Program-made: the position numbers and the translations under genes
Assembly: GCA_018417955.1 (NCBI GenBank)
Contig: JACTVC010000004.1
Location: forward strand, 1,116,001-1,180,000
Source: Laccaria trichodermophora
Taxonomy: Eukaryota; Basidiomycota; Agaricomycetes; Agaricales; Hydnangiaceae
Length of the DNA: 64,000 nucleotides
Reading direction: 5' to 3'
Shown: piece by piece, positions 23,665 through 33,894 of the stretch
How the letters are laid out: each line of letters starts with the position of its first letter
Position numbering within the stretch: the first letter of the stretch is position 1
The notes under the pieces: generated by a model
Told to the model about the DNA's origin: nothing
Seen by the model: only the letters and a program-made list of their open reading frames with translations
Database searches by the model: none

Positions 23665-23843
23665 GTGTTTTGCATGTGAGATTGCACTCCAAATCCCACG
23701 AAAACTTGTTTGCATTTGTATTTTGTGACCTGAAGTAACCATTTTGGGTTGATTTTGGGTGTAGAATGCATGTCATCAGCCACAAACTACAAGTACAAAC
23801 AGTTTTTCGTAAGATTTTGAGTGCAATCTCACATGCAAAGCAC
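23665..23843. repeat. Fold-back element of about 180 bp (MITE-like)
   Basis: The left arm (23665 to about 23728, GTGTTTTGCATGTGAGATTG onward) is the inverse of the right arm (about 23781-23843) with roughly 85 percent match. The unpaired centre is about 50 bases. No target-site duplication is clear. The surrounding 22966-24933 holds no gene that I can support; 23280-23530 has many short repeats around TGTCTGACACT and AGTGTC. Confidence 0.65.
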
Positions 23844-24626
23844 TGTAACGTCTGGTGCAATTTGATAGGAAAGGGTAGGCTTGGTGACAGCATGACACAT
23901 TTGTTGCTGTTTTCGCCCATCAGAACACGACACGCCCAAGAGGCGCCCATCCCTTTTCGCATGTATACTTATCGGCACTGTGAAATCCTATGTAATGTGG
24001 CCTAAAAGCAAAGGCAGGAACCATAGATAGTATCTGTATGGGGGGGACAAAGAAGCAACTGACCATGCCAGGATCATTGTGAATACTCTATTTTTCTTGT
24101 TCAGGACTGTATCCCACAAAGTTGGTGCAGCTGCTTTAACCTCTTTGGTCAGAGATTGAAAGTTGAGGCTTGTAAGGGTTTTTTTAGACAGGTCTGCAGG
24201 GGGGCGAGAGGAATAACAGCACAGATGATTTCATTTCCTTGTCTACACAGTCGACAACAGTGTCGTGCGCGGAACGGCGCAACTAATTTTCCATGCAAAA
24301 TGACTTCCCTAGTTATACAAGTGACATCTTTTCCCTCTAACCCTTGCTCTAAGGCTTGTGTGTTCATGAAGGGAACTGGAGGTTGTGCCGGCTCTTCCTC
24401 GTCATTAGGCTGTCTGCAGCATCATCAGCCTCATCATCAGATGAGCCTTGCTTGGGATGGTGATTGCCATCGTGAAAGGATTCATCTCGAGAGGCATTGC
24501 CACTGAAAATTTCATCCATACGTTGCGATTGTGAATCGATGTGACGCAACTTGAGCGCAACTCGCCATCTATCTGTTACAATTGTGACTACTGTGACACG
24601 AGCCTACCCCTACCCATCAAATTGCA

Positions 24627-24732
24627 CCAGATGTTCTAGAGAGGTTCTGTGCTTGTGTTTTGTTCACCTTTTTTGCCTCCTACTTTAAACTCCATGGGCC
24701 GCCGGTCCGCTTGAACCTCTCTGAACATCTGG
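24627..24732. repeat. Short inverted repeat, 106 bp overall
   Basis: CCAGATGTTCTAGAGAGGTT at 24627 is repeated inverted at 24713-24732 (GAACCTCTCTGAACATCTGG), differing by one inserted base. The roughly 66 bases between are unrelated. It lies about 200 bp upstream of the NACHT gene and may be a small non-autonomous element or part of its promoter region. Confidence 0.55.
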
Positions 24733-24933
24733 AGCCGAGATTAGTGAGGAGACAGATTTTGCGTGAGTGCTGACTTTCGTCACCTGATTAGGATTCCGAC
24801 AACGAATTCTCACAACTCATCTCCAATTGATCTCACCTCTTCTTCATCAACCACGACAATAACGCCCAACCTATTGACGTCTTCAGCCCTTCAAACTTTC
24901 TTAGTCTCTGTATTATGACATGTCATTTCACTC

Positions 24934-26745
24934 ATGGAACCTTCTTCATCAACCGCCCTCCTGCAAAATGCTATCAGAACCACCATATCTGGAAGTGCAC
25001 ATGTCATTAACGCCGGCCACGACGTCGTTCTTCATGGCTCTCTGGCCCCTCCTGCCGCAGGTATGTTGGGTTTTATATGAATTTTCCAATATTATCAAAT
25101 GGTTCATGGCATCTAGGTCTTCCGGGCTTGCTTAGGCCCATCAGTAACGCTACCCATACTCGCATGGGTCGTGTTGCTCGATGTGATCCCAGAACCCGAC
25201 TAGAGATCATCGCTCAGATCAAGGAGTGGCTTAACAGCTCTGACGAGCGCACTCCTATCTGCTGGCTGAGCGGACCAGCTGGCTATGGCAAGTCAGTGGT
25301 GGCTCAAACTATCGCTGAGTGCTATGCATCAAAGGGTCGTCTTCTAGGGTGCTTCTTCTTTCTTCGGGGGGCTGGTGAACAGAGTCACATATCTCGTTTG
25401 ATTCCTACTCTTGCACATCAGATGTCCCTTTCTGTTCCTGCTGTTAAGCCTTTGCTTGAGAAGGCTCTTCGAGATGAGCCAGCCATTCTTGGGTTGTCTG
25501 TCTCTTTGGCTTACCAATTTCAGAAGCTAATCATAGAACCAATCCATTCCACCACTTCCAAAGTCCTCTCTAGTTTCAAAGTCTTCTCTCATTTTGCAAA
25601 GCAAAAGATCTTTGTTATTGATGCTCTTGATGAATGCAATGATAAGGCTGAAATGGCAGCCTTTATTGATCTTTTGCTCAATGCACTTCCAGGAGGGAAC
25701 TATCTTCCTTTCTGAATACTCCTTACCAGCAGGGTGGAGGAGCACATTCGGAAAAAATTTGATCATTCTGGGGCTCAACTTTTGTACCATCTGGACTTGG
25801 CCAATTATAATGCTTGTTTGGATATCCAAGTTTATTTTGAAAAACAGTTTAACTGCATCTATGACCAGAATTTGCAAGTGATGCAGAGTATACCAAAGCC
25901 CTGGCCATCTGCCAAAGATCTTGCTGTACTCCTGAACAAGGCTGGCAGTTCATTTGCATTTGCCACTACATTGATTCAATTTGTTGGAGGATATCCCATG
26001 CCTCACAAAGCCTTGCCAAAACTGCTGGAATCTGGAGTCAATGGTCTGGATCCACTTTATGAACAAGTTCTCTCTGCTGCATCTGGGACAGCAGAGTTTC
26101 ATAAAATTCTTGGAACAATTATCATTCTAGATGACAACAAATCTATCACTTTCCTTGGCTCTCTCCTCCATCTTCAGAATGAAGATATTGTTTGTGAGCT
26201 TTTAGGAGTACAGTCCATTATCAAGATTCCTGGAAATGATGATGAGCCTATTATGCTGTGTCACACCTCTCTCCAGGATTTTCTCACCATCAAATCACAA
26301 TCAGAGCAATATTACATTGATCCTCCTCTGCAACATCTTCATCTGGCCATACACTGCCTAAAACATTTGGGAGAATACCCCTTGAAAGGCTTTTTTGATG
26401 GTGATGTGGCCAAGTATGCTTTCTATAATTGGCCACAGCATATTCTGTTAGGATCTCAGAAGCAGCAATCAAATGTGGATGAAACAAACATGACTTCCTT
26501 GGTAACTCTCATAAAAAATTTACTGACTTTTCAGGGTAAGACATGGTGTAATACCATGCTGACTTTTGGAGTTCATGAGAGAACAAGGATGTTACAGTGC
26601 ATGAATGATACAAAGGATTTGTTCAAAGTTAGTAATTACAATTTCAAGATGGTCATCACATTCTAACATGCATAAAACATCACAGGGGTCAATTGTTACA
26701 AGAAATTTGACAGAGCTACTTCAGCAAGTTATCAATTTTTATAAA
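24934..26745 (+). pseudogene. NACHT-domain (NLR-like) protein with one in-frame TGA
   Basis: This is a fungal NLR-type signalling protein. It starts MEPSSSTALLQNAIRTTISG; intron 25061-25116 and then a long exon to 26627 follow. After intron 26628-26685 (CTAAC branch site) a 60 nt exon ends in QQVINFYK at 26745. The NACHT core shows a Walker A motif GPAGYGKS (about residue 94) and a Walker B motif FVIDALDEC (about residue 206). A helical region follows (LLTSRVEEHIRKKF, LLNKAGSSFAFATTLIQFVGG, CHTSLQDFLTI). The frame is broken once, by TGA at 25713-25715, exactly where LPxRILLTSR is expected. That gives a likely CGA to TGA change. It is followed at once by the micro-exon array, and no WD40, TPR or ankyrin repeats are seen. 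It may be a pseudogene, or a gene whose tail is encoded by the array. Confidence 0.75.
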
Positions 26746-28717
26746 GTAAGAGTTTATAATTGTGATATATTCACTGATTCATCAAGATCTTCCAACAGAC
26801 AGTAAGTAGCAGGAGGATTATACTGCTCAAATATTAATCTGGAAGGTGAATAGGAGGTATGTGGTGATAAATAGTAACTAAAAGGTATCAAAATAAAATA
26901 TTGACCTGTTTTACAGGATGTAAGCCAAGACATAGTAACATTTTATTGCTGTTGATAAAGCACAGAAAGTAAGAACAAAACAATTACCCAGCAAAGCAGA
27001 GTTTTATTTTTGTTGTTGTTTTTTCTTGCAGAATGTATGTCTTCAAGTTGTTCAAGTTTTAATATATTCTAATAGTTCTCATTAGTTTGTGGGCAATTAT
27101 TTTGTATGATACATCACATCTTATCATCAGCTGTCTATTTCTTTCAGGAAGTAAGTGATAACTGTTGATCATGCTACTTATATAGCTAATGCTTGTTTAT
27201 AAATCCAGGCAGTGAGATGACATCTATTCACAATGCCTATGTATGCCTACAACATATTTTTTTAGTGGGTAAGTAATTATGATTTCTTTTGTTCTGACTT
27301 AATTCTGTGCTGAATCTACCATTTTTAGGTGGTAAGATGTTTCCCTATTGATTATTCCCTCTTCTAGTGACTCATTCTCTTGCATTCCTTTTCTCATGTA
27401 CTGTTCTGGTGATCATGATGTGCTTTGACATATTTCAAAAAGAATGCTCTCTTGCATTTTGTTTTGCACACTTCTCAAACACATAATTTGACCATGTTTT
27501 TATTAGGTGGTGAGTTAGCATCTCTTTCACAATGCATCTTCTGGTGACACAGATTGTGGCCTGTCTTGTTTCAGGAGGTGAGTTGGCCTGGTTTTAATAT
27601 CCACACTTCTGGTGACACTGTGGCCTGTCTTCCAGAATGTGAGTTGGCCTGGTTTTCAATGTGCACTCTTCTGGTGACACTGTGGCCTGTCTTGTTTCAG
27701 GAGGTGAGTTGGTCTGGTTTTTAATGTCCACTCTTCTGGTGACACTGTGGCCCGTCTTTCTTCCAGAATGTGAGTTGGCCTAGTTTTCAATGTGCACTCT
27801 TCTGGTGACACTATGGCCTGTCTTGTTTCAGGAGGTGAGTTGGCCTGGTTTTTAATGTCCACTCTTCTGGTGACAATGTGGCCCACTTTGTTTCAGGATG
27901 TGAGTTAGCATGGGCTTTAATGTGCACTTTTATAGTGACAAAGATTGTGGCCTGTTTTGCTCCAGTTTGTGAGTTGGCCTAGTTTTCCATGTGCACTCTT
28001 CTGGTAACAGAGACTGTGGCCTGTCTTTCTTTAAGTTTGTGAGTTGGCCTGGTTTTTAATGTGCACTCTTGTAATAACACATATTTTGGTGCTTCTTTCT
28101 CAGGGGTAAGCTGCTTTGCTTTTCATCATGAATCACTTTTGTCACACATATCCGTCTTCATGTTTTTAGTATGTAAGTTATTTGTCCTTTCCTGTATATT
28201 TTTTGAGCAACCCATCTTTGACATTTCCTTTTTAGCATGTGAGTTGCTTATATTCTTATCCTAATCTATTCTATCACTTGCTTCTTGCACTCATTCTTTT
28301 CATTCATAGAAAGTATCTCTGCTCTTCTCCATATCTTGTGAGTGTTATTTGGTAGCTTTTATTTTTCAATCTATATGTTTTCAAACATTCATTTTTATCA
28401 GATGATTGATCTCCCATCAATATCTTCCAGAATGTTAGTTGAATTTCAGCACTCTGTGGAACAATTTTATAACATCTTTGTATTCCCTTTCTTCAGCAAG
28501 TAGGTTATTCATTTATTCTCATTTCCATCACTCTGATCTGTGCTTTTTTTAAAACTCAGATTGTATGTTTTTATTTCCTGTTACACAACAATGCTGATGT
28601 TTTGTAGCTTGTATGTGTTTGATCCATTGCCAGATTCCAGCACTTTCCCCTTCCAACCATTCTTTTTTTAGGAAGTACACATTTCTTAACATTATTAAAC
28701 TGGGTCACTTATTTCAG
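26746..28717 (+). other. Array of intron-like units separated by 3-nt candidate micro-exons
   Basis: Immediately after the NACHT exon the pattern pyrimidine tract-AG, three bases, GT[A/G]AG[T] recurs about every 60 bases. The three-base sites begin at 26799, 26917, 26966, 27032, 27148, 27209, 27266, 27329, 27507, 27575, 27636, 27701, 27767, 27832, 27897, 27966, 28036, 28170, 28236, 28310, 28431, 28497, 28560, 28608 and 28672. One site (28104) has two bases. The intervening units are 43-175 nt, mostly 54-67, the usual size of introns in these fungi, and many contain CTGAT-, CTAAT- or TGAC-type branch sites. The triplets read aca gat aaa aat gaa gca tgg gtg gtg gag aat gag aat gag gat ttt ttt tat cat aaa aat caa att ctt gaa, without a stop. 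Whether they are spliced cannot be told from DNA. Confidence 0.6.
27510..28045. repeat. Tandem repeat of about 62-66 bp inside the array
   Basis: Eight or nine copies of a unit resembling GTGAGTTGGCCTGGTTTTTA with CACTCTTCTGGTGACACTG are arranged head to tail. Alternate units end in TTTCAGGAG and CCAGAAT, so the copies are partly organised as dimers of about 125 bp. Each unit begins with a 5' splice-site consensus and ends with a 3' splice-site consensus. Confidence 0.8.
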
Positions 28718-28736
28718 ATATATAGTGGGCAAGTCA

Positions 28737-29240
28737 TGTTACGGGTGTTAAGCGTAATGGGCAGTTATTAAGCTTCGAGTTTGTTCGTCGGTTCGTTCGT
28801 TTGTGCTACGTTCCCTTAATTCTACGAGATGACGTAGTCTTTCACTATCACTTTGTTATGCCCTTAATAACAACAGTATAGGGTTCTACAATGCTCTATG
28901 CCTGAAGGACTGTTGTATAGAGATTCGGTGTCTGTTCTAAGTTGTTCACTGATGACATTCTAGTTCTTAAGTCTTTGATGTTGAAGACTTATCAGTTCAA
29001 GGTTTCAATAGAGGCTCTAAGTCAAAGACTATAGAGTTTGAGGGTGATCTAAGTTCTGAGGGTCTGACTGAGGGTTGAACTAAGCTTGTATTGCCTAGGT
29101 TCAAGCTACTGAATACAACTGAAAGTACTCTACTTATATAATAAGGGTATGAGTCAAGTGTGAGTCAGAAGTATGAGTTCGTATGACTTGTGTAGAGTCA
29201 TATGAATCATACTATGTCTATGTAAATCTTATATGAATCA
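28737..29240 (-). repeat. 3' LTR of gypsy copy 1
   Basis: This 504 bp LTR matches the one at 37195-37688 in its outer parts. A 175 bp internal segment (29037-29211) is inverted relative to that LTR. In this copy the TATA-like TATATAAGTAG box lies on the minus strand, the sense strand of the element. Confidence 0.85.
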
Positions 29241-30055
29241 TATGACTCTGAAAGAGTCATATGAAGGTCGTCAAGGTCAGCAAGAGGGGAAGGAGGGGGT
29301 GTAGAAGGTGGGGAAGGAGTAGTGGAATCTACTTCGCCTTCTTCTCTTATGGTTCCCCACTCTGTAAAGGGAATGATCAGCACTCCTTGCCAATTGTAAA
29401 CTCGTTCCTTCCACTTAAGCTCCCCTGTCTTTTTGTCGTATCCTGCAGGGTCCATTGCTCCATTCCTCGCCTTTTCTTCTTCCCACACCTTATCGGCTGC
29501 CTTCTTGGTTTCGCAATTGGGGGTGGTATGTCCTGGTCCCCACCAAAAGCATCCTTGACACTGATACTCCTTACAATCTTTGTGAATGTGTCCCACTTTG
29601 TTGCACTTAGAGCAGTGGCGACGACAAGGGTCAGAGACTCGTTCGTAAGGGCGGATGTTATGAATGGGGATGCCGTATTCCTGAAAGGTGGCATCGAATT
29701 CTTGGACAAAGTTAACAATCCCTTGTCCTGCGAAATACTGATCTATGGAGGTGGGTAGTGTAGGAAGGTCTTTTGATGCTTCAAAAACGCTAAGTATGCC
29801 ATGTCGAATGGCGGTGGCAATGGTGAGGGCGACAATGTGATAAGATCTAAAGGTGGCTTTCGTGTAGCCCACCTTCTTGGTCATATGGTTCTCATTGGCA
29901 ACGGCTTCAATGATGAGGTAAACATCGAGAGTGAGAGTGGGATCATGGTGACAGTCTCTGATAAGGGTTGTAATATGTTTGTTGTCTTCGAAAGCCTTTT
30001 GAACGAAGAGAATGGTTTGAGAGAAGGCCTGAGATTTGAAGAGGGTGAAAGACAT
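29207..30055 (-). CDS. Third ORF of gypsy copy 1: double zinc-knuckle protein
   Basis: This ORF of about 283 residues begins at the ATG at 30053-30055 (MSFTLFKSQAFSQTILF). It has a helical N-terminal half and two metal-binding knuckles: CSKCNKVGHIHKDC (classical C-x2-C-x4-H-x4-C) and CQGCFWWGPGHTTPNC (with x6 between the second Cys and His). A charged KAADKVWEEEKARNG segment and an acidic, Pro/Ser-rich tail follow. Such knuckles bind single-stranded nucleic acid in Gag proteins. The frame is the same as pol, separated only by one TAA at 30134-30136, and continues open from there; readthrough would fuse the two. The stop lies inside the 3' LTR at the edge of the inverted segment. I know this only as an uncharacterised CCHC family in mushroom genomes. 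It has no internal stop, unlike gag and pol. Confidence 0.7.
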   Translation of the reverse strand: MSFTLFKSQAFSQTILFVQKAFEDNKHITTLIRDCHHDPTLTLDVYLIIEAVANENHMTKKVGYTKATFRSYHIVALTIATAIRHGILSVFEASKDLPTLPTSIDQYFAGQGIVNFVQEFDATFQEYGIPIHNIRPYERVSDPCRRHCSKCNKVGHIHKDCKEYQCQGCFWWGPGHTTPNCETKKAADKVWEEEKARNGAMDPAGYDKKTGELKWKERVYNWQGVLIIPFTEWGTIREEGEVDSTTPSPPSTPPPSPLADLDDLHMTLSESYDSYKIYIDIV

Positions 30056-30133
30056 TTCGAAAAGATGAGGAGAGTGATTGAGAAGAAAGCTAGTTGGCTT
30101 GGTTGTGAGTTTAGACAATTTGTCTGAGGAATT

Positions 30134-33100
30134 TTACTGCAATTTCTTCCTCTTCTTATACTCGAGAAGAATCTCAGGAGCATTCTTCAAATTGCTTTCT
30201 GGTTCCCACATCTCGTCAGAGTATCCTTTCCACTCTACTAGATACTGGTATCCTTTGCTTCATTTCCTGTGATCTCTGATCAATTCTATTTCAAACTCTT
30301 CTTCTCCATCGACAAGGTCAGGAGGTGGTTCAGGAAAGTTCTTTCTGTGAACATCGGTTTCTCAATATGGGGTAAGAAGTTTTCCATGGAAAACATCATG
30401 TATCTTCCATTGAGATGGGAGTTGAAGTTTGTACATTACTGGGCCCATGATTTCTAGAATTTTAAAGGGTCCTTCGCGTAATGCGTCACTCTTGGGGTAC
30501 TTGTGACCCTTATTGAGGTTCTTTCCATCTAACCATGCTAAGTCTCCTTTGCTGAATGGAGGAGAGTTCTTCTTAGATCGGTTAATCTGAGCTTGTCAAG
30601 CTAGTTCATGTGTGGCTCGAGCGTCGTCTCTTATTTTTAAGAGATCAGCTAGTCTCTTTTTGATGGTAGGAACGTTTGTCTTTAAGAAAGCTAATGGGAT
30701 GCTCATGGGTTCACATCCGAACATGAGGTAGAATGGGGTCTGTTTCATAACAGAATGAGGTCGTCCATTGTATGAGAATTCGGCGATAGAGAGATTTCTA
30801 TCCCAATCTTCTGGAATTCTCTTGCAGAATATCCTGAGGTACGTTTCGAGTTCTCTATTGACTCGTTCTGTTTCTCCATCTGTCTGTGGATGATATGCAG
30901 TACTGATTTGCTGTTTGATTCTGCAGAGTTTCATAAGACTTTGATAGGTCTTTGAAACGAAAAGTGGATCTCGATCAGATATGATATCGTCTGGTACTCC
31001 AAATCGTTTGAATGTGTGATCGAAATGAAGTTCTGCAGCTTGTAAGGCTGAGATTTCTTTATTGGTTGGGATGAAAATTACCCCCTTCGTAAGGCCATGG
31101 TCTACCATGACCATTATGTGGTCATGACCTCGTTTTGTCTTTGGTAATCCTGATATAAAATCTTGGGATATCATTTGGAAGGGTCGTGTTGCTGTGGATT
31201 TAATTGGCTGTGTCAGCGGTTGTGTTGGCTGCGTGTTTACTTTATTTTGTTGACAGGTGGCACAACCTGCAACATATTCATATATGAAGTGGCGTAACCT
31301 TGGCCACCAGTAATGTCTTTGCACCATTTCTAGGGTTGTGTCTCTTCCAGGGTGTCCGGTCATTATTGAATCATGAAATTCTTGAACGATCAATTTTTGT
31401 ATTCTGTTACTATCAGGAATATAGCATCGGTCCTGATAGAAAAGTTTTCCATCTTCTATTTTCCAATCAGAAAGACTGGATTTGATCAGTGGAATTCCTT
31501 TCATAGAAAGGAAATTTGATACGTTCTTTACTAGTGCATCTGACGTTGATGCTGATTCAATCATTTTTGCTAGTTCTGTGTTTATGAGATTGATGAATAA
31601 CTTGTCTGGTAATAAGACAAGATCTTCATTGTTGTTATCATTTTCTGGAATGTGGTCTGGATGTCTGGAAAGAGCGTCTGATTGGACCATTCTGGATCCA
31701 GGGACGTGAATAAGTTGAAGGTTAAACCTCGAAAGGTATAGACTCCATCTGGCTTGTCGATGGTTTAACTTCTGCGTCTTTCGGAAATATGTCAGATTCT
31801 TGTGATCTGAGAATATTGTGACGGGGTGTGGGCTTTCTTCTAGAAAGTGTCTCCACATTTCTAAGGCTCAGATGATGCCTAGAAGTTCTCTGTCATATAT
31901 GTCGTAATTCCTTTCTGTAGCAGTGAAGCTATGAGAGATATAGCCGCATGGCTTTAGATCTCCGTTATTGTCTCTTTGTTGGAGGACAGCTCCTGTAGCC
32001 CATTTGGATGCATCTGATTTGACATAGAATGGTTTTGTCAGATTGGGTATGATTAAAACAGGTTCCTCTAGGAATTTCTTCTTTAAATTTTCGAAGGCCG
32101 TTTGACATTCTTGTGACCATTCGAAAACTTTCATCTTCTTCGTAAGTTCATTCAGGGGTTTGGCAATCTCCACATAATTTCCAATGAATCTTCGGTAGAA
32201 GTTGCCGAATCCTAAGAATGACCTAACCTCTTTTACACTCTTTGGTGGAGGCCAATCTCGAATTCCTGCTAACTTTGTTGGGTTCATAGCGATTTCATTT
32301 GGGCGAATGATGAAACCTAGGTATTCCACTTCTGTTGTGTTAAAAACGCATTTCTCTGCTTTAAGGAACAAATCCTTTTCTTCTAATCGTTCTAGAACTT
32401 TCTCGGTTCGTCCATGATGATCTTTGGGATCTTTGGAGAATATGAGAATATTGTCAATATATATTAGGGACCACCCTTTGGCAATCATATTGGCAAAATA
32501 GTCATTCATCATGGCTTGGAATGTTGCAGGTGAGTTCGTCATTCCAAAGAACATTACTGTCAGTTCAAATAGTCCTCTTTTAGTGATGAAGGCACCTTTC
32601 CATTCATCACCTTCTTTGATTCAGACGTTATTATATCCCCATCGGATATCTAGTTTCGTAAAGATCTTAGCTCCTGAGAGCTTATTCAAGAGATCGTTGA
32701 TGGATGGAAGGGGATATGCGTTCTTGATCGTATAATCGTTCAGGTAGCGATAATCTTGGCAAGGCCTTAGTGCCTTACTATCTTTCTTTGCTATGAAAAA
32801 GAAGGGTGAAGCTTGAGGTGAATTTGATGGTCGAATGAAACCTTTCTTTAGGTTTTCATTAATGAACTTGTTCATTTCTTCTTCTTCTTTCTGTCCTAAT
32901 GGATATAGTTTTGATCTTTTTGGTACAAAGTCCAGTTTAAGATCAATTCGATGATCCCATGGTCTGGATTTAGGAAAGCATTCTGACACTTCTTTCTCAA
33001 ATACAGATCTAAACCTGTGGTATTCTTTCGGGACTAGTTCTTCAAACGTTTTCTCTGTCTTAGGTTCTTCTTTATGCGCAAGGCTTTGTGATATGAATGT

Positions 33101-33889
33101 CTTAGCCCTAATGGATATCTCCAGTTCGCCTCTTTGGAGATATGAGGTGATAAGATCGTCTTCTGGTTCTTCTTCATCTTCTTCCATATCAGGTACCAAT
33201 GCTGGCATATCTTCATATTCATCGGGAAGTTCATTAACTGTGATGAGGACAGCTTCTTCACTGTCTGACAACCTTTCAAACTTTGGGGTTGTTTCTTCGT
33301 CGGATATCTCTTCAATAGAGATCTGGGGTTTCTTCTTTAAGGTTTTTCATATCTGATCTGCAAAAACCTTTTGTGATTCCATCTTTTCTCGTTCTATCTC
33401 TATTGCTCGAAGTTGGAATTCTCCGAGTATGGCTTGTCGAATACTGGGTAATCTTATCTGATCAGAAATAATTCTGATGGACTTCTTCACCCAATCTATT
33501 TCTGGATTAATTCGATCTAGCCACGGTAATCCTAGGATTATATCTTCTTTTCCCAGGTTGGAGATTAAAAATTGGGTGGAAACGACTTTTCCATCAATTT
33601 TTGTTGGGAGTCGAGTGTAGAATTTAATTGGTCCATTCTTATTTGGACTTTCATCAATGTTTGAAACTTGGATTTCCGTATCCAGTTTCAAGAGCGGGAG
33701 TCGGTTCTCTTTCACAAATCTTTCATCCATAAAAGTTCCTTGAGTGTCACTGTCTATAAGTGCTTTTGTTTTGACAATTTTCTTTCCATTAAACAGCTTG
33801 GTGTCAACACATATTGACCTTGGGTCATCATTTGGTACACTTCTAATCTGAAGCGTTTTAATGGAAAGTTCTTTAGAAGATCTAGACAT
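30134..33889 (-). pseudogene. pol: pol of gypsy copy 1, with six in-frame TGA codons
   Basis: This is a single frame from MSRSSKELSIKTLQ to the stop TAA at 30134, starting 5 bases after the gag stop. The protease has ALIDSDTQGTFMD, where DSG is expected. The reverse transcriptase has [22 protein letters not shown] and a catalytic box YIDN instead of YIDD. RNase H has [18 protein letters not shown]. Integrase shows the HHCC finger (TGHPGRDT, CATCQQNK) and the Asp-Asp-Glu triad (SQDFISG, ISDRDPLF, GETERVN). The C-terminus carries a chromodomain (QYLVEWKGYSDEMWEPESNL), making it a chromovirus. The frame is interrupted at 33347, 32621, 31868, 30596, 30362 and 30260, always by TGA and never by a frameshift. 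The two altered catalytic boxes suggest an inactive copy. Confidence 0.9.
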
Positions 33890-33894
33890 TGTGA

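Noticed and set aside
27553..27555. A further micro-exon (CACAG-ATT-GTGGCC)
   Set aside because: The next acceptor is only 19 bases on, too close for an intron, and GTGGCC is a poor donor; related units lack it.
27510..28045. CRISPR-like array
   Set aside because: Whole 62-66 bp units are repeated with no unique spacers, and the genome is eukaryotic.
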